A DNA stretch of 64,000 nt from Citrobacter amalonaticus (GTDB taxonomy: Bacteria > Pseudomonadota > Gammaproteobacteria > Enterobacterales > Enterobacteriaceae): assembly GCA_028994555.1 (NCBI GenBank), contig JARDVN010000001.1, positions 2,108,001-2,172,000 of the forward strand. Reading direction: 5' to 3'. This document shows, piece by piece, positions 50,059-60,000 of the stretch (within the stretch, counting starts at the first letter, position 1; each line of letters opens with the position of its first letter). The position numbers and the translations under genes are program-made. Under the pieces are notes generated by a model. It was not told the DNA's origin. It searched no databases and saw nothing but the letters and a program-made list of their open reading frames with translations.

Positions 50059-50202
50059 AAGGCTTCCTGTTTAATGATTCTCCTGCCCCAGTCTCTGCGA
50101 CTACAAGAGTTACCGCCTGACGCTACTCCCGACGGCTACTCTCTGACTATGTCCGGTGCGTCGCCGCTTTCATACACAACACGAAAACTGTCAGTTTGAT
50201 TT

Positions 50203-50595
50203 TCAACCCTCATCGGCATAGAACACAAACGCCAGCTTATTCCCGTCCGGATCGCGTACATAGGCACTATGGAATCCCTGTCCGTATTGTGGCCTGTGCC
50301 CCGGTGTACCTTCATCCCTGGCACCCAGACTGATAGCAAGTTCGTACAACTGCTGGATGTGTTCAAACGAGTGGGTATTCAGTGCGACCATCGTGCCATT
50401 ACCAACGCTCGCTGGTTGCTGGTTAAAGGGCCTGCCGACGCACAATCCGATGGTATGGTTATTGCTGAACGTCCCCCAGGATGCGCCTTCTTCATTACGG
50501 CCTGCCTTTGGATGTCCAAGCAATTCCATCAGCGGATCGTAGAACCTTATGGCGCGCTGTAGATCGTTAGTACCCAGCATCACGTAAGAAAACAT
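50203..50595 (-). CDS. VOC-superfamily protein, copy 2
   Basis: A 130-residue paralogue of the protein at 46800-47192 with the same start MFSYVMLGTNDLQRAIRFYD, centre VGNGTMVALNTHSFEHIQQL and end VRDPDGNKLAFVFYADE. GGAGG lies before the ATG. The paired arrangement with a decayed zinc-ribbon copy upstream suggests duplication of a VOC plus zinc-ribbon unit. Confidence 0.85.
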   Translation of the reverse strand: MFSYVMLGTNDLQRAIRFYDPLMELLGHPKAGRNEEGASWGTFSNNHTIGLCVGRPFNQQPASVGNGTMVALNTHSFEHIQQLYELAISLGARDEGTPGHRPQYGQGFHSAYVRDPDGNKLAFVFYADEG

Positions 50596-50819
50596 AAACC
50601 CTCCTTAATCTCTTTTGCATTATTGCTCCTGGCAGCCTACCGGTGATACTGACTGCCCCTGGTGCTGCTTGCCCAGTTTAAGCAGACCGGAAACCAATAG
50701 ATGACGGCTATACCGGCTAGCAGTGCCGCGTAGTGGAAGGTCATCCTGCCGCCAGCAGAAAGTAAATCCATCGAGTTGCATCACCGGAAAGAGTAAATGC
50801 GCTCTAAGCAAGAATACAG

Positions 50820-50869
50820 GCGGATATCGGCATCTCATAGGCCTGACAAAACTGTTCGTGCTATGTCAT
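50820..50869 (-). pseudogene. Decayed start of a zinc-ribbon gene
   Basis: The minus strand from 50869 encodes MT followed by a stop and then HEQFCQAYEMPIS, clearly related to the start of the zinc-ribbon protein at 47492 (SQHEQFCQACGMPMS). It has lost a conserved Cys, has an early stop and ends after about 20 codons. It is a relic of a second VOC plus zinc-ribbon unit. Confidence 0.6.
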
Positions 50870-51165
50870 AACACGCACCTTCTGTCGTTTAATTGTCTAC
50901 TAAATATACAGAATTGCTGCGCGGCGTTTAGCGGGTCAGATCAAGAGATGCTGCTGATAACATTATGAATATTGACTCAACTCATATGTCCAATGAATGC
51001 CGCTTTGATAGTCTTACTGTATCTCTTTGGTCGTTGACAGGATTGTAACGTTGGAAATCTTTTTTTAACCCGCTGAAAAATAACTCTTAAATATTTTTCG
51101 AACATAAACATCTATGGTCCGTTCAGTGCGGATCCGGTTTTGTATGGGTTAAAAAAAGGTACGTT

Positions 51166-51775
51166 ATGAAAGTTACATGGACCGTCACGCCTGTGGGGTA
51201 TCAGCGCATCGCGAAACGCTGCCCTTCATGCAGCATTAAACGGGACTTTTTGCCTTCGGGGGGCATTTCGGGTTAATTCGCAAAAGAAGGTGCTGGACGT
51301 GTGGAGTATCTACAAATGCACACACTGCGATTACACCTGGAATATATCCCTGTTTACGCGCCTGCACGTCAGCAAAATTGACCGCGAACTTCATCACCGA
51401 TTGATGATGAACGATGCAGCCACGGTTCTACATTTTGCCTATGACACAGCTACGCTGAAGCGAAATAATGCCGAGCTATCGGGTCGGCCTGATTTTACCG
51501 TTCAGGAACGCTGGCCGGTAAGCATCACTGCCCACCAGCGGGTCCGCGTTAGTGTCAGGATTTCCCGTTCATTCCAGGTCAGCCTGTTGTCGATTTTGAA
51601 GCAGCAGCTCATGCTGAGCGCTGGTGAAATTCAGAGAAGGGTTGCAGTAGGGCATATAGGTGGAGTTACGCTGAAAATGCTTAAATCGAGAAAGCTGAAG
51701 GCAGCGGAATATCACTTCCAGCTATCTGCGGAAACGATGTTCGCCCGGCGCAGGATCGTTCTGACGCATCGTTAA
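51166..51775 (+). CDS. DUF1062 protein (one homopolymer frame break)
   Basis: The mended protein is 202 residues. Two Cys pairs form a zinc ribbon: KRCPSCSIKRDF near residue 18 and YKCTHCDYTWNISLFTRL near 50. The C-terminal part is helix-rich (SILKQQLMLSAGEIQRRVAV) with LPL-like paired hydrophobic positions. The break is in G51258-51263 (LPSGAFRVNSQKKVLD restored). DUF1062 has no established function; the Cys pairs suggest nucleic-acid or protein binding. Confidence 0.8.
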
Positions 51776-51781
51776 AAGTAA

Positions 51782-51853
51782 GAAGCTCATCTTGAGGTCG
51801 GTTGTGCCAGTAGGGTAATGGCTTAGCAGAAGGACAGATTCAAGATGAGCTTC
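51782..51853 (+). promoter_or_regulatory. Long inverted repeat, 14-bp arms, in the YbaK-type gene leader
   Basis: GAAGCTCATCTTGA (51782-51795) and TCAAGATGAGCTTC (51840-51853) are perfect inverted repeats around a 44-base centre. The structure lies 6 bases after the DUF1062 stop and 60 bases before the next ATG. It could end the DUF1062 transcript (though no T-run follows), fold as a leader RNA, or be remnants of a small mobile element. Confidence 0.6.
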
Positions 51854-51863
51854 AGGTGAATTA

Positions 51864-51893
51864 CATTGCCTGTGACATAAGCTACAGGCAGTG
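51864..51893 (+). promoter_or_regulatory. Second leader hairpin before the YbaK-type gene
   Basis: CATTGCCTGT and ACAGGCAGTG form a 10-bp stem with one G-U pair and a 10-base loop. It ends 20 bases before the ATG and just upstream of the AGGGGGGAAA ribosome site, so it could control access to that site. Confidence 0.5.
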
Positions 51894-51913
51894 ATGAAAC
51901 TTAGGGGGGAAAT

Positions 51914-52442
51914 ATGAATGAGCATGCGGTTCTGAAATTGCTTAAAGAGCTGGATATATCTTTTCAGTACATATCACATCCGGAAGTGAAGACGGTCGCT
52001 GACCATGCGAGTTTTGCTGCGGATTTTCCGGCACAGTTGCTGAAGAACCTGTTACTCAAAAATAGTTCTGGTAAGCATTTCTACCTGTATGTTCTTGATG
52101 GCAATAAAAAAGGCAGATCTTCGCGAGTTAGCGCTCCAGCGTAATGAATCGCGTCTGTCTTTCGCTAAACCAGACGAGTTAATAGAAATACTCGGTGTGG
52201 AACCTAGCGGGGTTACGCCTTTCGCTATTGCACATAACAAGGAGAAGGATATTCGAATTGTTATCGATACTTCTGTATCAGCGAGTCGGTCACTGGGTTT
52301 TCACCCTCTGATTAACACAGCTTCGGTTTGTATTTCCAAACAAGACTTATTGCGCCTACTGACATTTTTGGATTACTCCCCCGTTGATGTTCAGACCGAT
52401 AGCGTGCTCTTAGTACTCGCGCGAACAACGGATGCGTTCTAA
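51914..52442 (+). CDS. YbaK/ProXp-type aminoacyl-tRNA deacylase (one homopolymer frame break)
   Basis: The mended protein is 175 residues of the YbaK/EbsC fold: ELDISFQYISHPEVKTVADH, then NLLLKNSSGKHFYLYVLDGN with the conserved Lys (KNLLLK), then RLSFAKPDELIEILGVEPSG and VTPFAIAH, and near the end FHPLINTASVCIS. These are hallmarks of stand-alone prolyl-tRNA editing proteins that clear Ala or Cys from tRNA-Pro. The break is in A52106-52111. It has a structured leader of two hairpins. Confidence 0.85.
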
Positions 52443-52619
52443 TAGCCAGTCTTCGACTTCACTCTGTCGCCAGCGGGAGCTGCGGCCCAGCTTAATCGGC
52501 TTCGGGAATAGGCCATCTTTAATCAGCTTGTAAAACCACTTATCTGTCAGCCCCGTTAGCTTCGTGATGAACCGCATATCCACCAGGTGGTCATCAAGCA
52601 AAGAAATTTGTTCTGTCAT
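52410..52619 (-). CDS. AlpA-family prophage regulator
   Basis: About 69 residues from the ATG at 52619 (GGAAG upstream). MRFITKLTGLTDKWFYKLIK is the helix-turn-helix and FPKPIKLGRSSRWRQSEVED the wing, as in AlpA. AlpA-type proteins turn on excision genes of P4/CP4-57-like elements. It lies on the opposite strand to the deacylase and overlaps its end by 33 bases. Confidence 0.85.
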   Translation of the reverse strand: MTEQISLLDDHLVDMRFITKLTGLTDKWFYKLIKDGLFPKPIKLGRSSRWRQSEVEDWLLERIRCSREY

Positions 52620-52727
52620 GATGCTGTCTTCCATTGTGGGATCATCCTGAGCTGGCGGTTGATTGCTCGTTACCACCAGCCCTTCCACATCAATGGATTG
52701 ATACGTAAAAAAAGTGCAGAACGCGAG

Positions 52728-53306
52728 CTACACCGTGCGAGGACGCCCCAGTCCGCTGGGCGGCGGTACCTCACTGGCTCCGTAGTAATAGTGACCGTGC
52801 TTTTGTTCTTCTTTGGCAAGGTAGCTGATGATGTAGCGCAGGTTATCGATGGCTTCGGTATCATCGTAGTTCACTGGCTTATCAATACTGACTTCATAAG
52901 TGGACTTGTATTCGCAGCGGTTGTAATAGCCTTCTCGTTGCGTTATTTCCCGCCATATTGTTCCTACTCTCTCAGCTATTGGGTAGGTAGCCTGATTAAG
53001 GTGCCTGTCGAGATAGAACACGATATGGGCATGGCACCCGTGGTCTACAGAGTTCTCGAGAACCCAGAAATATCCTGCCAGATTTGTGTGCTGCAGGGTG
53101 CGTTCAACCAGCATGCGCACCTCGCGCTCGGTTTCATTCCATGAATGACGTTTATAGCGCTCTGTACCTTTTTGATAGAACAGGTCGAGTCTGAGTGCCT
53201 GTATTCGGGAGTATCGGTTCAGTAGCTGATTCAGGTGGTCATTGAGTAGAGACAGCAGAAACCAGTTCATCGTGTATCTGGAATTAAAAGGGTAAGGTGT
53301 GTGCAT
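52728..53306 (-). CDS. Inovirus Gp2-family protein, third member
   Basis: A 192-residue protein: LLNRYSRIQALRLDLFYQKG, then the core LENSVDHGCHAHIVFYLDRH with the HxH pair, then NLRYIISYLAKEEQKHGHYY. It ends with a Pro/Gly-rich tail (ASEVPPPSGLGRPRTV). It is distant from the two Gp2-like proteins near 30 kb but has the same core order. Next to the AlpA-type gene it forms a typical P4-like satellite remnant. Confidence 0.8.
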   Translation of the reverse strand: MHTPYPFNSRYTMNWFLLSLLNDHLNQLLNRYSRIQALRLDLFYQKGTERYKRHSWNETEREVRMLVERTLQHTNLAGYFWVLENSVDHGCHAHIVFYLDRHLNQATYPIAERVGTIWREITQREGYYNRCEYKSTYEVSIDKPVNYDDTEAIDNLRYIISYLAKEEQKHGHYYYGASEVPPPSGLGRPRTV

Positions 53307-53721
53307 TGATTTATCCTTTGTCAGGTGGAGTACAAAGGATTGGGATAAGATGTAATTTTTAAGAGAAGCAGGGATACGGCAGATACAGGGAACTATGTAT
53401 CCAGGGGAATACAGGCAGGGTTAATGAATGAGGGAAGAAGCTGTGAACAGGGTGGTATAGAAACAGGGAGCCCCCTTTAATTATACTAAAAACCCAAATG
53501 TTCATATCTGCTGGTGAACGATTCTAATGAGGTGAAAAGAGGAGGGTCATAGAGTGAAAATAACAGGAATAATGCAGTAAGGTGTCAGAGTTTTATCACA
53601 ATAAAATCAGTAGGATATCAGTAAAAAACCAGCCATTCCTCAGCCTGTGACCTGCCTCCCTCTACCTAAAAGATACTCATGCTAATCTGTGTTCAGGAGC
53701 CAGAATTAGAGGGAAGAGACG
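53307..53721. other. Intergenic 415 bp between divergent genes
   Basis: Holds divergent promoters for the Gp2-like gene (left) and the orphan gene (right), but I cannot place boxes with confidence. Short A/G-rich tracts are present; no gene is supported. GAGGGAAGAGACG precedes the ATG at 53722. Confidence 0.45.
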
Positions 53722-54639
53722 ATGTTGCATTACGATATGATCCGCTACGAGATAATGTACCTAAAAATGCTTGGTGCGCTTTCCAACACTGATTACTCCT
53801 TACAGTGGAGTACTTATGATTCGCCGGATCAGTTTCGACGTTTAATCTCTGAGATCCTTGAACGGCATTTCCTAGGCGATCAGGACAGGATCAAAGTTGG
53901 TCGGAAAACTCTTAAAGAATGGGCTGAGCTGCTACTGATTGATAAAGATTATTTTGATTGTTTTAAAGGTACACCAAGAGCATTGTGGTTTGCTCACCAT
54001 TATATTTTTGAATACCCAGTATTATCTGCAGGGCTGACGCTTGGTGGGTTGGGGAATGACGTCGGTGGTTCTGGTAGTTTTAATTCTCTTTTAATGGATG
54101 ATAATATCTTCACAAATATTGATTTCTCTAATTTGAATATCGACCTGGACGATATAGATTGGGACCTGATAAAAAATCCACAGGCTACTGCTTCGAAAAA
54201 ACCGAAACGCGTTTTCTCCCGATTCTATCTGAACGCGGGAGCAAGTACCGATCTGTACAACCCCACTCCGGTAACTGAGCGTGAACTCATCAATGGTGTG
54301 ATGAGGTTCATTGATGAAGCTCCATGCTCACTTGGAGATAAGATCACTTATTTCAAAAAACTGCATGAACGCTGGCTTGAGCAATATGATTTTTTTCTGA
54401 CAGATTTTGACTGGATATCACGTGATGATGAAACTCAGTTAGTTTATCTCTGGGACTATCTCAAAGGAAAAGGACGAATAGCGGGCTATCTTCGCCCTTA
54501 TAATATGTCTATGCGTTATGACATGATTATTGCGGCTATAGATGTGTGGAACGTCCAACCTGAAGAGAAGCTGGAGTTTATTGAGAAGATGAAACATGCC
54601 TGGCAAGCGGCGAAATCTTATCGGCGATCTGCTAAATAG
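53722..54639 (+). CDS. Orphan protein, 305 residues, unknown family
   Basis: A long intact frame with a clear ribosome site. The N-terminal half is mixed helix/strand (IRYEIMYLKMLGALSNTDYS). The centre has a hydrophobic Gly-rich stretch (LSAGLTLGGLGNDVGGSGSF) followed by an Asp-rich segment (FSNLNIDLDDIDWDLIKNPQ). The C-terminal half is helical and acidic (EEKLEFIEKMKHAWQAAKSY). No signal peptide or enzyme motif. It sits at the edge of the satellite remnant; this is a typical place for accessory cargo. Confidence 0.7.
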   Translation: MLHYDMIRYEIMYLKMLGALSNTDYSLQWSTYDSPDQFRRLISEILERHFLGDQDRIKVGRKTLKEWAELLLIDKDYFDCFKGTPRALWFAHHYIFEYPVLSAGLTLGGLGNDVGGSGSFNSLLMDDNIFTNIDFSNLNIDLDDIDWDLIKNPQATASKKPKRVFSRFYLNAGASTDLYNPTPVTERELINGVMRFIDEAPCSLGDKITYFKKLHERWLEQYDFFLTDFDWISRDDETQLVYLWDYLKGKGRIAGYLRPYNMSMRYDMIIAAIDVWNVQPEEKLEFIEKMKHAWQAAKSYRRSAK

Positions 54640-55023
54640 CGTTGTGATCTCAGTGGTTTCTTCGTCTGATTTCTCAGTATTGTAATGAATCTTAATGGAC
54701 CAAGGTCTATAGCTATCTCTCTCTTGTCCCGTTACGTAGAGAGCACATACTTGTTAAAGATTAATATGGCGGGGTATGGATGATGGAGCGGTTTCCTGTT
54801 TACTAGAATATATGTTTTTGGCTCGAATCTTACAAGCTAACTGAGCTGAAGGTACGCTGTGAGCGAAAAACGGACCTTCAAATCCGAACCGGTTTAATTG
54901 ATTAACCTTGGCTGTCAGTCAACCCATCGTTAGCATGAATCCGATCGAAAATTCCTTATCGCATTTTTTACAAATACGCAGTGGCAAGAAAGATAGACTC
55001 TGGCTCGTGACAAGTAGAGTTGT
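54640..55023. other. Intergenic 384 bp, convergent gene ends
   Basis: Lies between the orphan gene and the end of the lpxP-like gene. No gene or clear terminator is supported. It may mark the right end of the satellite remnant, but I see no second thrW repeat here. Confidence 0.45.
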
Positions 55024-55934
55024 TCATTTGTATAAAGAGACTTCGCCTTCAGGACGCGTTTTGAACCTGCGATGCATCCACAGGTATTGCTCAGGAGCAC
55101 GGAGAATTTCACGCTCGATGATCTTGTTCATATAAGCCGCTGCGGCGACCTTGTCTTCCCCTGGATAGCCTGACAACGGCTTGCTGATATACATGTGATA
55201 ACCTTTTTTTATCGCTACGTCGAATCATGCTAAGTGTGATCAAGGGCGCACCAGCGAGTTTTGAAAGAACATACGTTCCGTTCGTCGTTGCTGCTTTTTT
55301 TTACCGAGAAAAAAGGTGCAAAAACGCTTCCTTTAGACCCATAATCCTGGTCTGGTGCAAACCAAACGGCTTCACCTGCTTTTAGCGCATGAACAAAACC
55401 TGATAAATTACGTCGATTAATCATAGCCTTATTTGAACGCATACGCCCTTTTGTCTGTACCCATTCCATTAATGGATCATTGTGTGGGCGATACGTTGCC
55501 ATCATAGGATGGCATAACCCCATTACTCTTCCACACAACTCAAGGGACATAAAATGAATCCCGACAACCATTACTCCTCTTGTCGCACCGGTCAGGTTTT
55601 CAAGCCCTTCGACATCAAACCATTTTTTGACTCTCGCATCGCTCCAGAACCAGGCCATTCCTGTTTCCATCAGTCCCAGCCCGAGAGAAACAAAGTTTTT
55701 ATTGACCATCTGGCTCCGGGCAAACGGTGTCATCTCGGGAAAGCACAGTTCGATATTTCTAATCGCAATCCGTTCCCGGCGTTTCAGAAAGGGTCTTGAT
55801 ATTTTTCCAAGGCCAGAGCCCAGAATATGTAAAACCGGGTAAGGAAGTTGAACGAGAAGCCACAGCAGACCCAAACCAGACCAGGTAAGCCAGTGACGAG
55901 GATGAAGTAAATTATGAGTAAAAGTCTGTGCCAT
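55024..55934 (-). CDS. lpxP: LpxP/LpxL-type lipid A late acyltransferase (two homopolymer frame breaks)
   Basis: The mended protein is 302 residues, near the family length of 306. An N-terminal membrane helix (WSGLGLLWLLVQLPYPVLHI) precedes the catalytic HX4E motif in VVGIHFMSLELCGRV, the conserved block VWFAPDQDYGSKGSVFAPFF, and the C-terminal YLWMHRRFKTRPEGE. Breaks lie in T55295-55302 and T55204-55210. The enzyme adds a secondary acyl chain to Kdo2-lipid IVA at the inner membrane. I prefer LpxP over LpxL on overall likeness, with modest certainty. As an island copy it would change the lipid A pattern in addition to the chromosomal genes. Confidence 0.83.
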
Positions 55935-56136
55935 AAATTTCCTTAATGCTAATGAAGGTTATAACGCAAAAGGAAAACAATGAGGCAATTCGTCTTTAGC
56001 GATACATTTTGTTTTAGATGATTTAAATTCATCTAAATTCAGGAAAAAATATTTTCCAGTGGCTGGTGAATAATTTAAAGAACCAGGAGTGAATTGTAAG
56101 CCAGTAAATTTATCCTGTTATAAATCCATGGTTTTA

Positions 56137-56409
56137 TCATTGATACTCAAGGAATTGTCTTCTTGATTCATCATCATCAAGGTACTCAAAAGAAAGAAGC
56201 CGAATTTTGGTAAGTTTACAAAACCACTCACAATCGTTTCGTTGAATAATTTCGTCTGGTTTGAAACATATCCCGGATGCCACCCGAATAATCGCATATT
56301 TACCATTACTAAACCTGACCCTGTGAATACAGAAAGGTTGGCCAGCCTGTCCGTGACAGCTGTTCGACATAATATGCCCTTCAATAAAAACAGATTTTTT
56401 AGATTTCAT
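56137..56409 (-). CDS. Small hypothetical protein, about 90 residues
   Basis: From the ATG at 56409 (GAGGG upstream) the protein reads KSKKSVFIEGHIMSNSCHGQ, then FCIHRVRFSNGKYAIIRVAS and ending SFEYLDDDESRRQFLEYQ. Beta-rich with a Cys/His-containing start; no family recognised. An overlapping frame (56118-56384) is less protein-like. If the A6 run near the start were miscounted the other frame would be read, so confidence is limited. Confidence 0.5.
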   Translation of the reverse strand: MKSKKSVFIEGHIMSNSCHGQAGQPFCIHRVRFSNGKYAIIRVASGICFKPDEIIQRNDCEWFCKLTKIRLLSFEYLDDDESRRQFLEYQ

Positions 56410-56488
56410 TATCATACCCTCGACAACAGCAGTACAGGAGGAATGTTGTCATTTTCCGACATCACTGACGTTAAGTGGCAGAAGCTGA

Positions 56489-56665
56489 TCAGCCGCCGAT
56501 ACACCAGCATTCTGAAGGTCTGAACAACAGTCCGCAGGCAGGGCACTCAAGAACCGCATCTTTTCTTAGTTTACCTGCTTTCTGATCGGCTCTGTGTGCA
56601 CATACCGGACAGGCAACATGAACCGGTCTTTCTTTAAAATACCTGAGCCCATTTGTATAAGACAT
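56489..56665 (-). CDS. Small zinc-ribbon protein (YnfU-like)
   Basis: About 58 residues from MSYTNGLRYF at 56665. Two Cys pairs (HVACPVCAHRADQ; LECPACGLLFRPSE) plus a further Cys at the end form a zinc ribbon. The pattern recalls the small YnfU-type zinc-binding proteins, but this is from memory. The longer frame to 56725 adds a hydrophobic N-terminus that is probably not translated. Confidence 0.6.
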   Translation of the reverse strand: MSYTNGLRYFKERPVHVACPVCAHRADQKAGKLRKDAVLECPACGLLFRPSECWCIGG

Positions 56666-56764
56666 AAATAATTCTCTGAGGAATAGAGTAATTATTATAC
56701 GCTTTAATAAAAAAATAACTGGCATAAGTTATGTTAAGTTGTGTCTGAATCAGGATATCAGATA

Positions 56765-56791
56765 TTGAAAATTGAACGTCTTATTTATGAT
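56765..56791 (+). promoter_or_regulatory. Promoter of the YmgB/AriR-like gene
   Basis: TTGAAA (56765-56770) and TATGAT (56786-56791) are spaced by 15 bases; GATACA (56789-56794) would give 18. Transcription would start near 56800, just upstream of the ATG at 56819. This argues for that start over the in-frame ATG at 56741. Confidence 0.5.
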
Positions 56792-56818
56792 ACACTACCC
56801 TTCCGTGAGAAATTTAAG

Positions 56819-57052
56819 ATGAAATCAGAAGACACCCTTGACTGGTATCCGGCACAATTACCGCCTGTGAAAATTATTCTTGGAGAAGCCGTGCTGGCTG
56901 TGGGTAAACAGGGCCGACCGATTAATACCCGCACCTTGCTGGAATACCTTCAGGTCATACAGGACAAACAAAAAAGGCGGGATGACAAAATCGCCATGCA
57001 GACTGCGATTGATGTTCTCAGGGATAATCAGCGCATTAACGGCAGACGTTAA
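56819..57052 (+). CDS. YmgB/AriR-like small regulator
   Basis: A 77-residue protein: KIILGEAVLAVGKQGRPINT then RTLLEYLQVIQDKQKRRDDK and IAMQTAIDVLRDN. This is the pattern of the YmgB/AriR/YcgZ family of small biofilm and acid-response connectors. The ATG at 56819 lies just downstream of a promoter-like sequence; a longer frame from 56741 has no ribosome site. It is convergent with the glucan synthase gene, 19 bases away. Confidence 0.65.
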   Translation: MKSEDTLDWYPAQLPPVKIILGEAVLAVGKQGRPINTRTLLEYLQVIQDKQKRRDDKIAMQTAIDVLRDNQRINGRR

Positions 57053-57071
57053 TGCACCTCCGGGATCAGTG

Positions 57072-60000
57072 TCAGTTCTGAATGATCTCAACCGTATGGT
57101 TTTGTCCATCATCCTTCAGCGGTATTCTGTCATCAGGGAGGAGAACACCATCCAGCGTCACGCAATATTCTGCATCGCCGCGTGAAACACTAATCTGATA
57201 ATGGCTTTCACCATATTGATATGCCATAGAAAAAGAGGACCACTCATCCGGTAACCTGGCATGAACACTAAAGTCAGTGCCGGAACGTTTTATCCCCAGT
57301 AATCCCTCGGTAAGTAAACGCCAGGCCCAGGCTGCGGAACCGGTATACCAGCTCCACCCTGCACGTCCGGTATGGGGAGCGACACTGTAGACATCAGCAC
57401 TCATGACATAAGGCTCAGCTTTATAAATCCCGACAGAGTCCGCATTCAGGGTATGATTTATAGGGCTGAGCATTGACCAGAGTTGCCAGGCTCGTTCGGT
57501 ATTCCCCATTCGGGCAAAGGCCATCACTGCCCAGATGGCGCCATGCGTATACTGCCCTCCGTTTTCCCGCACGCCGGGCAGGTACCCCTGTATGTAGCCC
57601 GGATTTGGACCGTGTCCGTCGAAAGGAGGCGTTAACAGTTTGATCAGCCCTCCTTCGTTATCCACAAGGTGCTTATCCAGCGCCTGCATGGCCTTTGCGC
57701 ACCGTCCCGGGCTCGCGGCGCCGGACAATACAGACCAGCTCTGTGCAATCGCATCAATCCGGCAGTCCTGTGAGGTTTTCGATCCCAGGGGAGTACCATC
57801 GTCAAAATACCCGCGCCGGTACCATTCCCCATCCCAGGCGTGGGCTTCGAGATTACTTTGCAGGCGCAGAGCCTGTGAACGGCACATCGCGGCGACGCTT
57901 TCATCCAGCCTGTGCTCCGCCAGCGCTGCAAACCGCTGCAAAATGTCGTACAGGAAGAAGCCCAGCCAGACGCTTTCACCTTTGCCTTCGATACCCACCC
58001 GGTTCATCCCGTCATTCCAGTCACCAGCCCCCATCAGCGGCAGGCCATGCTCCCCGAAGCGAAGTCCATAGTGAATAGCTTTGACGCAGTGTAACCAGAG
58101 TGTCTCTTCGGTGCCGCTGATGACCGGCGTGTCATAGACAGACTCTTCACCAGGCTGAAGCGAGCGTCCTTCCAGATAAGGAATGCGTATTTCCAGTGCA
58201 TCCATATCCCCCCGTCGTTTCAACATAGTGGCAAACAGCAAGCGGCAGCCAAAGATAGTCATCGGAACAGCGGGTACGCACACCGTTGCCGTGTGGCGGG
58301 TGCCACCAGTGCTGCACATCCCCCCTCGATAAACTGCCGTGATGCACAGAGTATTATCTGTTCACGCATCCGGTCCGGAGCAGCGTGGCTCAGAGCCAGC
58401 GTATCCTGCAGCTGATCGCGAAAACCAAATGCACCGCCAGACTGATAGTAGCCACTCCGGGCCATAAGACGGCAGGCGACCGTCTGATAAAGCAGCCAAC
58501 CATTAACCAGTAAATTTACGGACGTGTCGGGGGTGTTAACTACGATTTTATCGAGAACATTGTGCCAGTGATTATGAATCCGGTTCAGCTCCTGGCGGAC
58601 CGTATCCTCGTTCATGTAGCGGGCCAGCGTCTCCTGAGCACAAACATCATTCTCCTCTGCGCCGAGGATAAAAATAAACGTCCTCTGGTCCCCGTCAATT
58701 AATGTAACCGCCGATTGCACCGCTCCGCAGGGATCCAGACCGGCCCCCCGTCTTACCAGAAAGCTTTTGCAGTTTCATGGCCGAAGGGGCGTGAAGGGAA
58801 CCATTACGGCCAATAAACTCCCGGCGATCCCCTGTCAGAGAACAGTCATTACCGCTGACGGCAAAAAATGCAGTTCGGCCGCCACCATTATCACCATAAA
58901 AGTTATTCGCAAGCACCCCGCAGCCACCGGGCGTTCTGGCCACATGTGTCACAATGTGAGGGGCTGAGCGCGTTCGTGTTTCTCCGAGCGTCCACTCTAC
59001 ATAGCCTGTGACGGAAAGTTGACGTGTCCGTCCCGAGGAGTTACTGAGCGTCAGGAGCACCAGTTTAACCGGATCTTCTTCAGCAACCAGGACCGTCAAC
59101 TCGCTGTCTATACCACTCTCACGATGGGCAAAAACGCTGTAGCCAAAACCATGGCGGGTCAGGTAGTCACCGTGTCCGCGAACAGGTAAAGCCGTCGGCG
59201 ACCAGCACTCCCCGCTCTCTTCATCGCGCAGGTAAAATGCCTCGCCGCTGCGATCGCTCACCGGATCGTTCTCCCACGGCGTCAACCGGTATTCATGGGC
59301 ATTCTCATACCAGGTATAGGCCTGCCCTGCCTCTGAGATCACACTGCCAAAACGAGAATTTGCCAGTATGTTCGACCAGGGAGCCGGTGTAAGCGCATTT
59401 TCCCGAAGGACGATCTGATACTCCCGCCCATCCTGAGAAAATCCACCGTACCCATTGAAATGGCATAACTGACTGGTATCAGGGCTCCAGTCCGTATGTT
59501 GATTACGCTCGCGCACAGCACGCGGAATGAATGCCCTTGCCGGCGATTTCAGGGTATGAATACGCTGGTTAAGCTGCTCATTAATACCCCCCTGCGCGGT
59601 CATCAAGATAAAGACAGGCCACGCTCATCAAAAGCAACTTATCCTCAGCGGAGAGATGCTCACCGTTCCGGACAAAAAAGCCCGCCCTTTTTTATCCAGC
59701 AGACTGGCTTCAGACCCGGCATAAATTAACTCCATAATCTGATTTTGTAATCCCTGCTGGTAGCCGCCGGGGCTGTTATTCAGGATAACCAAATCAACAT
59801 CCAGCCCTTTCTGTCTCCAGTAACGGTGTGCCTGAATCAGTGTGGTCACTGAGGTGATACTTTCCTCGCTGGTTATACTCAGCAGCACTATCGGCAGATC
59901 CCCTGAAATTGCCCAGCCCCACAGTCCGGACTGGCCACGCCGGTTGCGGCCTATCGCCTGGCCTTCGGCGCGCAGCTCCTGGACAGGGTAAAGCACAGCG

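Noticed and set aside
56118..56384. Alternative small gene overlapping 56137-56409
   Set aside because: Composition is less protein-like and it lacks a ribosome site; kept only as a note in case the A6 run is miscounted.
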